From Microbacterium halotolerans (GTDB taxonomy: Bacteria > Actinomycetota > Actinomycetes > Actinomycetales > Microbacteriaceae), in the NCBI RefSeq assembly GCF_003569805.1, contig NZ_KZ984052.1, positions 426,494 to 490,493 of the forward strand: 64,000 nt of DNA. The letters run 5' to 3'. Under the pieces are notes generated by a model, which had not been told where the DNA came from, did not search any database, and saw only the letters and a list, made by a program, of their open reading frames with translations. Made by a program: the position numbers and the translations under genes. This document shows, in pieces, positions 52,330 to 61,638 of this stretch; position 1 is the stretch's first letter; the number at the start of each line of letters is the position of its first letter.

Positions 52330-52908
52330 TCATTCCAGATTGGCGTGCCTCGGCCATAGATCGTCGGCACTGCTGCCGTCGCGCTGCCACAGTGCGTGGA
52401 AGAGTGCATCGCCCACCAGGACGACCGCCTGCTCGAAGAGCGACCCGGCGTACTGTGCCGATGCTTCGTTCGAACGGTCGAGCTTCGCTGCTGCCGGAAT
52501 CAGGAGAAGATGATCGGCGATCTCCGCCAGAGGCGACTCAGAAGCCGTCGACATCGCCACGACGTCCGCGCCGACGCTCTTCGCCGTCGTCGCTGCGCGC
52601 ACGACGCCGGCCGTAGTGCCTGAGCCGCTTGCGGTGAGCAGCAGATCGCCCTCCGCTATGGCCGGTGCAGTCGTCTCTCCCGCAACATGCACTGTCATGC
52701 CGAGATGCATGAGGCGCATCGCCGTCATACGCAGTGCCAGGCCGGAACGGCCGGCGCCCAATACGAAGATGCGGTTCGCATTGTGCACGGCGGTGACGAT
52801 TCCGACATCGCTCGCACCGCCAGCGCACGCAACGCGTTCGATGAGCTGTGCGAGCTCGTTCGCAAGGAGCCGAAGTGCGGAGGAAAGTGTGTCGTCATCA
52901 GTGCTCAC
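52330..52908 (-). CDS. SIS-domain sugar isomerase, HxlB-like
   Basis: A 192-residue sugar-phosphate isomerase-fold protein resembling 6-phospho-3-hexuloisomerase. The SIS motifs are IFVLGAGRSGLALRMTAMRL, LLLTASGSGTTAGVV and VVAMSTASESPLAEIADHLL. HxlB works with HxlA in the ribulose monophosphate route, but no hxlA is nearby, so its sugar may differ. The GTG at 52908 is the likely start, though a purine-rich run directly abuts it. It follows the FGE-like gene by 40 bp. Confidence 0.82.
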   Translation of the reverse strand: MSTDDDTLSSALRLLANELAQLIERVACAGGASDVGIVTAVHNANRIFVLGAGRSGLALRMTAMRLMHLGMTVHVAGETTAPAIAEGDLLLTASGSGTTAGVVRAATTAKSVGADVVAMSTASESPLAEIADHLLLIPAAAKLDRSNEASAQYAGSLFEQAVVLVGDALFHALWQRDGSSADDLWPRHANLE

Positions 52909-52948
52909 TCCCCCATCGTGCCCGATTCTGCGACAGTTCGGCTGCGCT

Positions 52949-53695
52949 CTATCGCAGCGGTGTCCACCCGAACGGCACCGCACCGTCGAGCAGCGCGTTC
53001 TCCTCGTCCGCTGACGCCGACCACCCCTGCGCCTCGCCCCTGCCGTCGAAGCCGCCCCGTGCAACCCGCATGCCGACGTCGTCATGATGCATACGAGGCC
53101 CGCCTCCCCGCCTGGTGGCGGCCCGCACGCTCCATGCGGCGTCATCGAAACCGCCGCCGCGGAACACCCGATAGTCGCCGTACCTGGCGGGATCGAGGAG
53201 GTCCCAGCACCACTCCCACGCGTTGCCGAGCGTGTCGAACAGGCCGAACAGATTGGGCAGCTTCCCCCCGACGTCCTGAGGGTGCGATACCTGGTCCGCT
53301 GCCGTCCACGCGATCTCATCGAGCGGCCCGTACTGCGGCTTCGTCGAGCCGGCGCGGCACGCATACTCCCACTCCGCCTCTGTCGGCAGCCGGTACCCGT
53401 CCGAGTCCACATCCCACGCGACCGCCTCGGCGTCGACACGATAGGCGGGGTCGAGACCCTCCCATTCCGAGAGCGCGTTGCAGAACCGAATGGCACGCTG
53501 CCAGCTGACGTCGACCGCAGGCCGCCGCGGATGCTCGCTCGGAACGCCGAGGAGATCAGCCATGAGCTCCTCGGTCACCGGGAACACTCCGATGGTGAAC
53601 GGCTCGAGCTCGACCGCGCGGTGCGTCTTCCTCCGCGCGTCGTGCAGCGTCACCGTGCCGGCAGGAATCTGTGCCATATCGATGTCGGGCGTCAT
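52949..53695 (-). CDS. Formylglycine-generating enzyme-fold protein without the catalytic cysteines
   Basis: A 248-residue protein of the SUMF1/FGE-sulfatase domain family: FPVTEELMADLLG, DVSWQRAIRFCNALSEWEG, YRLPTEAEWEYACRAG, GNAWEWCWDL and the closing VFRGGGFDDAAW ... DVGMRVAR. In true FGE two Cys sit in the segment before the closing GFR block; here that segment is AAWSVRAATRRGGG and has none. It therefore probably does not make formylglycine. It begins a minus-strand run and diverges from the dNTPase gene. Confidence 0.85.
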   Translation of the reverse strand: MTPDIDMAQIPAGTVTLHDARRKTHRAVELEPFTIGVFPVTEELMADLLGVPSEHPRRPAVDVSWQRAIRFCNALSEWEGLDPAYRVDAEAVAWDVDSDGYRLPTEAEWEYACRAGSTKPQYGPLDEIAWTAADQVSHPQDVGGKLPNLFGLFDTLGNAWEWCWDLLDPARYGDYRVFRGGGFDDAAWSVRAATRRGGGPRMHHDDVGMRVARGGFDGRGEAQGWSASADEENALLDGAVPFGWTPLR

Positions 53696-53742
53696 CCCAC
53701 CAGTGTCCCGCAGGCCGTCGCGCCTCGTGCAACACTGAAGCC

Positions 53743-55239
53743 ATGCCGGAGACGACGACCGATCCTCGTGAAGCGCGCAGGCTGCCGGAGACGCTGAACG
53801 AGTTCCAGAGTGCGGAAGGGCATCCGCAGTTCCGCGTGGACGTCGAACGGATCCGATTCTCGCCGTTCTATTCGCGCCTGTCCGCCGTCACCCAGGTGAT
53901 CTCCCAAGCCGGCGCAGGCCTCGCGGTGCACAACAGACTGACCCACTCCGTGAAGGTCGCCGCCGTCGCCCGAGCGATCGCCACGCACCTGTTCACTCGC
54001 AGCGACGAGCAAGGTCGCATCGTCGCCGAACTCGGCGGCGCCCACGCTGTCGTCGTGCAGGCGGCGGCCGCGGCCCACGATCTCGGCCACCCGCCGTTCG
54101 GCCATCTCGGCGAGCAGACACTCGATCGACTCGCCCGCACACGGTTCGGCCTCACCGAGGGCTTCGAGGGCAACGCACAGACGTACCGCATCATCACTCG
54201 CCTCGATGAGCACGATCGTCCGGGTGTAGGGCTCAACCTCACGGCCGCCGTCCGCGCAGCCGTGCTGAAGTACCCGTGGCGGCGAGGGCAGGGCGGCGAT
54301 CGACGCGGCGGCAGCAGCAAGTTCAACCACTACGCGATCGACGAGCCGGATGTCCGTCAGGCACTCGCCGCCTACCCGCTGATCGAGCCCGGCCAGCAGA
54401 CGGTCGAATGCTCCATCATGGACATCTCCGACGACATCGCGTACTCGCTGCACGATCTCGACGACTTCTATCGCGCAGGGCTCCTGAACCCCGCAACGCT
54501 CTCCGCCGAGTTCCGCACCTGGCACCGCGAGCTGGTGCGGCTGCGTTCTCTCGATGAGGCCGCCCTCTCCGCCGATACGCGAACGCCGGGGCACTCCCTT
54601 GAGCTGCTGTGGCGGCAGCTGCGGCGCAAGGACGCATGGATCGCCGATCCGGATGCCTTCGCCGAGGCCGTGGCGAAGGTCTCGACCGAGGTGATCGACG
54701 GTCTCGTCGCCGAGCCGTTCGATGGGTCCCTGGCGAGCGAGAGGTCGCTGGCCAGGTTCACGACGGGGTGGATCGCCAGGCTGCAGTCGTCGATCGAGGT
54801 GCACAGGCACCCGGATATCCGCTCCGGTCACATCAGCCTCAACCGCCGGGCGTGGCACGAGGTCGCCGTGCTGAAGTTCCTGCATCAGCGCTTCATCCTG
54901 GAGCGTCCCGACCTCGCGGTCTACCAGCGCGGCCAGGCGAGCGTGCTCGAGCGACTCGTCGACGGATTCGCCGCGTGGCTCGACGACCCGCGCGACGCGC
55001 GCAGGGCACCCCGTCGGCTGATCGATCTCGTCGACCTCGCCACGGACGACTACCGTCGGCTGGCCCGCGACGCACCGGGGCTGGTTCAGCTTCGGGCAGG
55101 TGCCGACCTCGATCGGCGTGCCAGGGGCCGCGGCATCATCGACTACGTCGCCTCACTCACCGACGCACAGGCGACCTCGCTCGACGCGCTGCTGGCAGGT
55201 CGGACCGAGCGGCTCTGGGACGCCGGCCAAGGGCTGTGA
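53743..55239 (+). CDS. dgt: dGTP triphosphohydrolase-like HD protein
   Basis: A 498-residue HD-domain enzyme that should hydrolyse dNTPs, shaping nucleotide pools. The metal ligands lie in NRLTHSVKVAAVAR, AAAAHDLGHPPFGH and SIMDISDDIAYSLHDLDD. The segment EGFEGNAQTYRIITRLD is typical of the family. The ATG at 53743 is preferred over an upstream start within the divergent gap. Bacterial dNTPases can act in anti-phage defence, but no such context is seen here. It converges on the SGNH gene after 17 bp. Confidence 0.9.
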   Translation: MPETTTDPREARRLPETLNEFQSAEGHPQFRVDVERIRFSPFYSRLSAVTQVISQAGAGLAVHNRLTHSVKVAAVARAIATHLFTRSDEQGRIVAELGGAHAVVVQAAAAAHDLGHPPFGHLGEQTLDRLARTRFGLTEGFEGNAQTYRIITRLDEHDRPGVGLNLTAAVRAAVLKYPWRRGQGGDRRGGSSKFNHYAIDEPDVRQALAAYPLIEPGQQTVECSIMDISDDIAYSLHDLDDFYRAGLLNPATLSAEFRTWHRELVRLRSLDEAALSADTRTPGHSLELLWRQLRRKDAWIADPDAFAEAVAKVSTEVIDGLVAEPFDGSLASERSLARFTTGWIARLQSSIEVHRHPDIRSGHISLNRRAWHEVAVLKFLHQRFILERPDLAVYQRGQASVLERLVDGFAAWLDDPRDARRAPRRLIDLVDLATDDYRRLARDAPGLVQLRAGADLDRRARGRGIIDYVASLTDAQATSLDALLAGRTERLWDAGQGL

Positions 55240-55256
55240 GCCGTCGCTCCGATGCT

Positions 55257-56009
55257 TCAGGGGCCGACCGGCACCCAGTCTGCGTGCTTCGGCTCCCGTC
55301 CGTCTCCGGACGAGCGACCGGTGACGCGCCGTTTCACCCACGGCGCGACGTGCGCACGGTAGTACTCGCGCGTACCCAGGTGCGCCTGCGCGACGTCCGG
55401 AAGTTCCCACCAGGACGCGTCGGGGTGCATGCCCAGTGATTCGAGCACGCGTGCGGCGACCCGGTGATGACCGCGGAAGTTCATGTGCAGCCGGTCGGGT
55501 GCCCAGAAGGACGGGTCGCGCAGGCGTTCGTCCGTCCAGTTGATCGCCCACACGATGTCGTCGTCGGTTCGCAGTCGAGCAGTGGCTGCGGCCGTCAGAG
55601 CGTCGCCGCGGCGACGGATAACCCGCGACAGCGGGAGTCCGTCCGAGGGATCGGCACCGGCCAGCAGCACGGGAGTCACGCCCTCCTGTCGACAGCGCAG
55701 CACGACCTTCACGAACGCGTCGACGATGTGCTCGATCTTCGTCCCGGGACGCAGCATGTCGTTGCCGCCGCCGTTGAACGAGAGGTGCGTGGGCCTCAAC
55801 GCCAGAGCCCGCTCCAGCTGCTCGTCGACGACGGGCCATGCGAGCCTGCCCCGGATCGCGAAGTTCGCGTACTCGATGGGTTCGCCGAGCTCGGCCGCCC
55901 AACCCTGTGCGACGAGATCCGCCCACCCGCGCGGCGTGCCATCCGGTCGCTCATCCCCCACACCTTCCGTGAAGCTGTCACCGATGGCTGCAAACCGAAC
56001 GTTCGTCAC
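55257..56009 (-). CDS. SGNH/GDSL family hydrolase
   Basis: A 250-residue esterase-like protein without a signal peptide. Block I is AIGDSFTEGVGDE with Ser at ~12, block III is FNGGGNDML and block V is DRLHMNFRGHH with the Asp/His pair. The enzyme may act on acyl groups or small esters in the cytoplasm. It converges on dgt, whose stop lies 17 bp away, and diverges from the MOSC gene. Confidence 0.9.
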   Translation of the reverse strand: MTNVRFAAIGDSFTEGVGDERPDGTPRGWADLVAQGWAAELGEPIEYANFAIRGRLAWPVVDEQLERALALRPTHLSFNGGGNDMLRPGTKIEHIVDAFVKVVLRCRQEGVTPVLLAGADPSDGLPLSRVIRRRGDALTAAATARLRTDDDIVWAINWTDERLRDPSFWAPDRLHMNFRGHHRVAARVLESLGMHPDASWWELPDVAQAHLGTREYYRAHVAPWVKRRVTGRSSGDGREPKHADWVPVGP

Positions 56010-56166
56010 TCCGCCATCCTACGAACAGAGCGGCTGTGCCTGAACCGTGCGGACACCCGTCGTTCCGGTGGGCCCGTCACGCCAGCCATCGTACGATGGC
56101 GGATGTGAGTTCTTCCGTCGTTCTTCCCGTCCGCCGACAGGACCGTCACGACTCTGGGAGCGGACG

Positions 56167-56997
56167 ATGCCGCGTGTAGCCGCGCTGTACCGCTACCCCG
56201 TGAAGGGATTCACGCCGGAGCTCCAGGCCGAGCTGCGCGTGCAGTCCGACGGCCGAGTGGTCGGCGACCGGGTGCTCGCGTTCCGATTCGCTCAGGCGCT
56301 CCATCCGGAGACGCACGACGGCAGGGAGCACTGGCCCAAGAGCAAAGGGCTCGCACTGATGACGTTCCCGTCGCTCGCGAGGCTGCGCACCAGCTTCGAC
56401 GACCGCGAACGGCGGCTGCGCATCGAGACGGACGGCACGGTGCTCGTCGACGCGGGGCTCGACGATGCGGGCCGCGCGGAGATCGTCTCGGCCGTCACCG
56501 AATACCTGCTCACCGCTCCTGACGCGAAGCGGCTGCGCCGCAGCGGCGTTCTGCCGCTAGCTCTCGTCGGAGACGGAGAGACGGCGCGGTTCCAGGACCG
56601 GCCGCGCGGATTCGTGTCATTGCACGCGAGGGCGAGCCAGCGCGAGCTGGGCGATGCGGGCGACGAGCGTCGGTTCCGCTCCAACGTGGTCATCGACGGC
56701 GTCGACGCCTGGCAGGAGCTCACCTGGCGGGGACGCGTGCGCATATCAGGAACGGCATTCCACGTGCAGCAGCCGATCGGCCGCTGCCTCGCAACGCACG
56801 CCAACCCGGACACCGGCGTTCGCGACGCCGACGTACTCGGCGCGCTTCCCCGGCTCAATGGTCAGCCTGACCCCACGATGGGGGTACTGCTGCTCCCGGA
56901 TGAGCCGCTCCCAGAAGGCGGAGCTGTGATCCGCCTCGGCGATGAGGTCGTGCCGGACTGGGGCACGGAAGAACCGGGCCATAGACTCGAGGCATGA
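56167..56997 (+). CDS. MOSC domain protein
   Basis: A 276-residue protein with an N-terminal beta-barrel domain (ALYRYPVKGFTPELQAELRV) and a MOSC domain with RFRSNVVIDGVDAWQE and QPIGRCLATHANPDTG. The Cys in GRCLAT matches the conserved Cys of molybdenum-cofactor sulfurase-type proteins. It may transfer sulfur or carry a molybdenum cofactor for a reductase. The ATG at 56167 follows GAGCGGAC. Its stop overlaps the start of the ASCH gene. Confidence 0.85.
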   Translation: MPRVAALYRYPVKGFTPELQAELRVQSDGRVVGDRVLAFRFAQALHPETHDGREHWPKSKGLALMTFPSLARLRTSFDDRERRLRIETDGTVLVDAGLDDAGRAEIVSAVTEYLLTAPDAKRLRRSGVLPLALVGDGETARFQDRPRGFVSLHARASQRELGDAGDERRFRSNVVIDGVDAWQELTWRGRVRISGTAFHVQQPIGRCLATHANPDTGVRDADVLGALPRLNGQPDPTMGVLLLPDEPLPEGGAVIRLGDEVVPDWGTEEPGHRLEA

Positions 56998-57467
56998 GCA
57001 TCACGGCGCAAACCCAGGCGATCAACGACTTCTGGGTGGCAGCACGACTGCACGTCGATGATCTGCCGCTGGAGCCTGCGGAAGCGTGGGCGTTCGGTGC
57101 CACGCCCGAACACGCTGATCAGCTGCTCGCCCTCGTCCTCGACGGTACGAAGACCGGTACGGCAGCGGCACTCTGGGACCACGAGGCGACCGGTGAGCGC
57201 GTGCCCGAAGCCGGCGACCTCAGCATCATCCTGGATGGATCGGAGCTGCCGCGTGCGCTGATCCGCACCACGAGCATCCGGATCGTTCCGTTCGACCAGG
57301 TCGACGCGGAGCACGCGCACGCCGAGGGCGAAGGCGACAGAACGCTGACGGCATGGCGCGAGATCCACGAGCACTTCTGGCGCACCTACGGAGAAAGCGG
57401 CCGCGGCTTCGCGCCGGACATGCCCGTGATCTGCGAGCGCTTCGAACTGCTGTGGGCCGACACGTAA
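56994..57467 (+). CDS. ASCH domain protein
   Basis: A 157-residue protein with the ASCH fold, related to PUA-like RNA-binding domains. The pattern includes AFGATPEHADQLLALVLDGTKTG, GERVPEAGDLSIILDG and WREIHEHFWRTYG. The conserved Lys in GTKTGTAA and the Thr/Glu residues suggest RNA or nucleotide binding; some relatives hydrolyse N4-acetylcytidine. It overlaps the MOSC gene by 4 bp and ends before a perfect palindrome terminator. Confidence 0.85.
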   Translation: MSITAQTQAINDFWVAARLHVDDLPLEPAEAWAFGATPEHADQLLALVLDGTKTGTAAALWDHEATGERVPEAGDLSIILDGSELPRALIRTTSIRIVPFDQVDAEHAHAEGEGDRTLTAWREIHEHFWRTYGESGRGFAPDMPVICERFELLWADT

Positions 57468-57497
57468 CCACCTTTACCGCGAGCGTGCCGGTTGTGT

Positions 57498-57525
57498 CAC
57501 CGAGTGGGCCGCGGCCCACTCGGTG
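57498..57525. terminator. 28-bp perfect palindrome, probable terminator
   Basis: The 28 bases are a perfect inverted repeat (CACCGAGTGGGCCG and its complement with no spacer), with further flanking pairing between GAGCGT (57481) and ACGCTC (57535). It starts 30 bp after the ASCH stop and lies just before the duplicated monooxygenase tail. It likely stops transcription from both sides. Confidence 0.7.
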
Positions 57526-57542
57526 CTGAGGGGTACGCTCGC

Positions 57543-57656
57543 GGGTCAGCGCCAGCCGAGACCGGGCGCGACGTGGGCGAGGATCGAGTCGAGGACGTGG
57601 GCGTTGTAGGCGACGCCGAGCTGATTCGGCACGGTCAGCAGCAGCGTGTCGGCCTC
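57543..57656. repeat. 114-bp direct repeat, left copy
   Basis: Matches 58879-58992 in the same orientation at 109 of 114 positions; all five differences lie in the first 40 bases. It is a copy of the 3' end of the flavin monooxygenase gene and encloses the TetR-VOC segment together with the right copy. Confidence 0.9.
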
Positions 57657-57659
57657 ATG
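57546..57659 (-). pseudogene. 3' fragment of an LLM flavin monooxygenase gene
   Basis: The minus strand encodes EADTLLLTVPNQLGVAYNA then HVLDSILAHVAPGLGWR and a stop, the same ending as the complete gene at 58882-59928 except one Thr-to-Ala change. Of five base differences four are silent, so this piece was under protein selection before it was cut off. It suggests a paralogue that was mostly deleted, or a duplicated tail. Confidence 0.8.
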
Positions 57660-57679
57660 AACGCCATCGCCCTTCGGCG

Positions 57680-58270
57680 CTACCGGACCCGGATCGCGTC
57701 CAGCATCCGTTCCAGTGTGGGCCAGGCCTCCGCAACCCCCCGCTCCGCAGGCTCCAACGAGGCCGCGCGAAGCGCCGCCTCGTTCATCGCGCCGCTGAGG
57801 AGCGCGTGGCACGCGCCGATGGAGTCGATCTGAAGGGCACCGACGTCGTCGAGATCCGCGAGCGCGTCTCCCAGCAGACGCGCGGAGCCCTGAGCGTCGA
57901 GATCCCGCCACGCGCCCCAGCCCACGACGGCTGGAGCGTCGACCAGGAGGATACGCCGGACGTCCTCGCGCACAGAGGTATCCATAAATGCGCGACACCC
58001 GATCTTCAGGGCCTGCCAGGGATCGCTGATGCCTTGCGTCGCCAGCACGATCGCGCGAGCGACCTCGTCCTGCGCCCATGCGTGCACAGCGTCGAACACT
58101 CCCCTGCGGTTGCCGAAGTGATGGTAGACAGCCCCTCGTGTCACGCCCGCTCCCATCGCGATCTCATCGAGTCCGACGTCGGGATAGCCGCGCTCGGCGA
58201 GCATCTCTCTCGCGCAGTCGAGGATCCGGCGGCGTGTTGCGTCGCTTTCAGCCTTCGTCGCCCTGCCCAT
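57680..58270 (-). CDS. TetR family transcription regulator
   Basis: A 196-residue repressor. The N-terminal helix-turn-helix is clear: TRRRILDCAREMLAERGYPD, then GVTRGAVYHHFGNRRGVFDA. The C-terminal ligand domain is of the common TetR_C type with LDAQGSARLLGDALADL. The ATG at 58270 is preferred, since GAGAGG precedes it; a longer start at 58303 reaches into the promoter. It diverges from the VOC gene, with an inverted-repeat operator between them, and probably represses both. Confidence 0.88.
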   Translation of the reverse strand: MGRATKAESDATRRRILDCAREMLAERGYPDVGLDEIAMGAGVTRGAVYHHFGNRRGVFDAVHAWAQDEVARAIVLATQGISDPWQALKIGCRAFMDTSVREDVRRILLVDAPAVVGWGAWRDLDAQGSARLLGDALADLDDVGALQIDSIGACHALLSGAMNEAALRAASLEPAERGVAEAWPTLERMLDAIRVR

Positions 58271-58288
58271 CGAGGCACCTCTCGTTCC

Positions 58289-58342
58289 TTGACACCTATT
58301 CATACACAGTGTAGGTATGTGGATACATACACACTGTATCTA
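58289..58342 (+). promoter_or_regulatory. VOC gene promoter overlapped by TetR operator candidate
   Basis: TTGACA (58289-58294) and TAGGTA (58312-58317) with 17-bp spacing face the VOC gene. An imperfect inverted repeat, ATACACAGTGTAGGTATGT (58302-58320) against ACATACACACTGTAT (58324-58338), covers the -10 and start site. TetR binding there would block VOC transcription and its own. Confidence 0.55.
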
Positions 58343-58356
58343 ACAGAGGGAGAGAG

Positions 58357-58785
58357 ATGACAGTATCGAGCATCTACCCGGTCCTTATGACCGATCGCGT
58401 CGCCCACACCGCGGCGTTCTATCGAGAGCACTTCGGGTTCCAAGTCGTCTTCGAAGCCGATTGGTATGCGAGCCTGCGACGCGACAGCTGGGAACTCGCC
58501 ATTCTCGACTGCGCACACGACACTGTGCCGCAAGCGATCCGGGGCTCCGCCGCAGGCGGCGTTCTCCTCAACATCGAAGTGGCGGATGTCGACGCCGAGT
58601 ATCTTCGCCTAGTCGAGACAGGCGCACTGGACGCAGTGCTTCCCCTGCGCTCGGAACCCTTCGGACAGCGTCACTTCATCGTGCAGGGCCCGGACGGAGT
58701 GCTCATCGATGTCATCACTCCGATCGAACCCGACGAGGAGTTTGCAGCGCAGTTCGTGCCGGAGGCCGATGCCGTCGCTCAATAG
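58357..58785 (+). CDS. VOC/glyoxalase family protein
   Basis: A 142-residue protein of the vicinal-oxygen-chelate fold with two beta-alpha-beta modules: [20 protein letters not shown] at the start and [20 protein letters not shown] near the end. Members bind metals and act as lyases, dioxygenases or drug-binding resistance proteins. AGAGGGAGAG precedes the ATG. With the divergent TetR gene it forms a two-gene detoxification-like unit. It is bounded on both sides by the 114-bp repeat. Confidence 0.88.
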   Translation: MTVSSIYPVLMTDRVAHTAAFYREHFGFQVVFEADWYASLRRDSWELAILDCAHDTVPQAIRGSAAGGVLLNIEVADVDAEYLRLVETGALDAVLPLRSEPFGQRHFIVQGPDGVLIDVITPIEPDEEFAAQFVPEADAVAQ

Positions 58786-58878
58786 CCCGGCGCGCATCTT
58801 CCGCAGGTGGCGCATAGGCCACGGGAGGAAGGCACGTGAATACGCGCCGATACGATCGCGACGCACGTCCCTCCCTCT

Positions 58879-58992
58879 GGGTCAGCGCCAGCCGAGGCCC
58901 GGGGCGACGTGAGTGAGGATCGAGTCGAGGACGTGGGCGTTGTAGGCGACGCCGAGCTGATTCGGCACGGTCAGCAGCAGCGTGTCGGCCTC
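58879..58992. repeat. 114-bp direct repeat, right copy
   Basis: The 3' end of the intact flavin monooxygenase gene (last 37 codons and stop) plus three bases beyond, matching 57543-57656 at 109 of 114 positions. Confidence 0.9.
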
Positions 58993-59928
58993 GGCGATCG
59001 CCTCGTCGTGACGCAGTTCGTCGATGAGCACATCCGGCTCTGCGGCGTAGGAGCGGCCGAAGACGGACCGTGTGTTGTCGATGAGCCCGAAGGTGTCCTC
59101 TCCGTCGCCCGAGGCGAGGAAGTAGCGCCGATCCTCGTCCGAGACGATCGCGAAGATCGAGCGCGATACCGACACGCGCGGCTCGAAGCCGTGGTCGTGC
59201 TTGGCCCATTCCTCTCGGAACGCACGGATCTGCTTGGCCTGCTGCACGTGGAACGGCTCGCCCGTCTCGTCATCCTTGAGCGTCGAGCTCATCAGATTCA
59301 TGCCCTGCTGCGCCGCCCACACCGCGGTCGCGTTCGAACCAGCACCCCACCACATCCGCTGTCGCAGCCCATCGCTGTGCGGCTCGAGACGCAGCAGACC
59401 CGGCGGGTTCGGAAACATCGGGCGCGGGCTGGGCTGCGCGAATCCCTCGCCCTCGAGCAGCCGCAGGATGATCCGCATCTTCTCGCGCGCCGCCTCCGCA
59501 CCGGACGGGTCGTCCTCTCCCGCCTGGTAGCCGAAGTGCCGCCAGCCGTCGACGACCTGCTCCGGTGACCCGCGCGAGACTCCGAGCTGCAGCCGACCAT
59601 CCGAGATGAGATCTGCGGCACCTGCGTCCTCGACGAAGTACATCGGGTTCTCGTAGCGCAGGTCGATCACGCCCGTGCCGAGCTCGATCTTCGACGTCTT
59701 CGCGCCGGCAGCGGCCAGCAGTGGAAACGGCGAGGCGAGCTGTCTGGCGAAGTGGTGCACCCGGAAGTACGCGCCGTCCGCGCCCACATCTTCCGCGGCC
59801 TGGGCCAGATCGATCGACTGGTGCAGCACATCGCTCGCACTCTGCGTGTGCGACTGCGGATGCGGCGTCCAGTGGCCGAACGAGAGGAAGCCGATGTTCT
59901 TTCGCGAAGCGTTCATAGTTCTATTCAA
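58882..59928 (-). CDS. LLM class flavin-dependent oxidoreductase
   Basis: A 348-residue bacterial-luciferase-like monooxygenase using FMN or F420. The barrel pattern includes GFLSFGHWTPHPQSHTQSA, VGADGAYFRVHHFARQLASP, IELGTGVIDLRYENPMYFVE and RLQLGVSRGSPEQVVDGWRH. The substrate is unknown; members attack aldehydes, sulfonates or amines. It is a single minus-strand gene following gdhA's terminator. Its last 114 bp are repeated at 57543-57656. Confidence 0.9.
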   Translation of the reverse strand: MNRTMNASRKNIGFLSFGHWTPHPQSHTQSASDVLHQSIDLAQAAEDVGADGAYFRVHHFARQLASPFPLLAAAGAKTSKIELGTGVIDLRYENPMYFVEDAGAADLISDGRLQLGVSRGSPEQVVDGWRHFGYQAGEDDPSGAEAAREKMRIILRLLEGEGFAQPSPRPMFPNPPGLLRLEPHSDGLRQRMWWGAGSNATAVWAAQQGMNLMSSTLKDDETGEPFHVQQAKQIRAFREEWAKHDHGFEPRVSVSRSIFAIVSDEDRRYFLASGDGEDTFGLIDNTRSVFGRSYAAEPDVLIDELRHDEAIAEADTLLLTVPNQLGVAYNAHVLDSILTHVAPGLGWR

Positions 59929-59990
59929 CGCTATATATCTCGATCAATTCCCAGACGCGCCGTCGCGGCGCGTCGAGCCCCGCAGAAACA

Positions 59991-60028
59991 CGCAGCCCCC
60001 GGCACCGTGACGATGTCGGGGGGCTGCG
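59991..60028. terminator. Hairpin terminator of gdhA
   Basis: CGCAGCCCCC (59991-60000) pairs with GGGGGCTGCG (60019-60028) across 18 nt, just past the gdhA stop on the minus strand. Confidence 0.75.
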
Positions 60029-60039
60029 AAAGGGCCGGT

Positions 60040-61401
<1,362 letters not shown>

Positions 61402-61638
61402 TCAGTCAGCGGCTGATCCCTCCGCTACGGGCACCGTGGTGCTCTGCGCCGATCGGGGTGTGTCGGCGTGATGTGCGCGGGGACGTCAGGAGACCGACAT
61501 CGTGTGTCGACGCACCCCAGCCGTCGGATGGTGCACCGCTGTCGCCCAGCGGAACGAGGCCCCGGACCGCGGCCAAGGCACCATCGACGCCCACTCTATG
61601 GCATCGCGGCCCCTGCAGAAGACCGCGCCCTCGGCCCG

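Noticed and set aside
53743..55239. dNTPase as part of an anti-phage system
   Set aside because: Neighbours are housekeeping-like genes and no partner or mobile context is present; a normal nucleotide-pool role is simpler.
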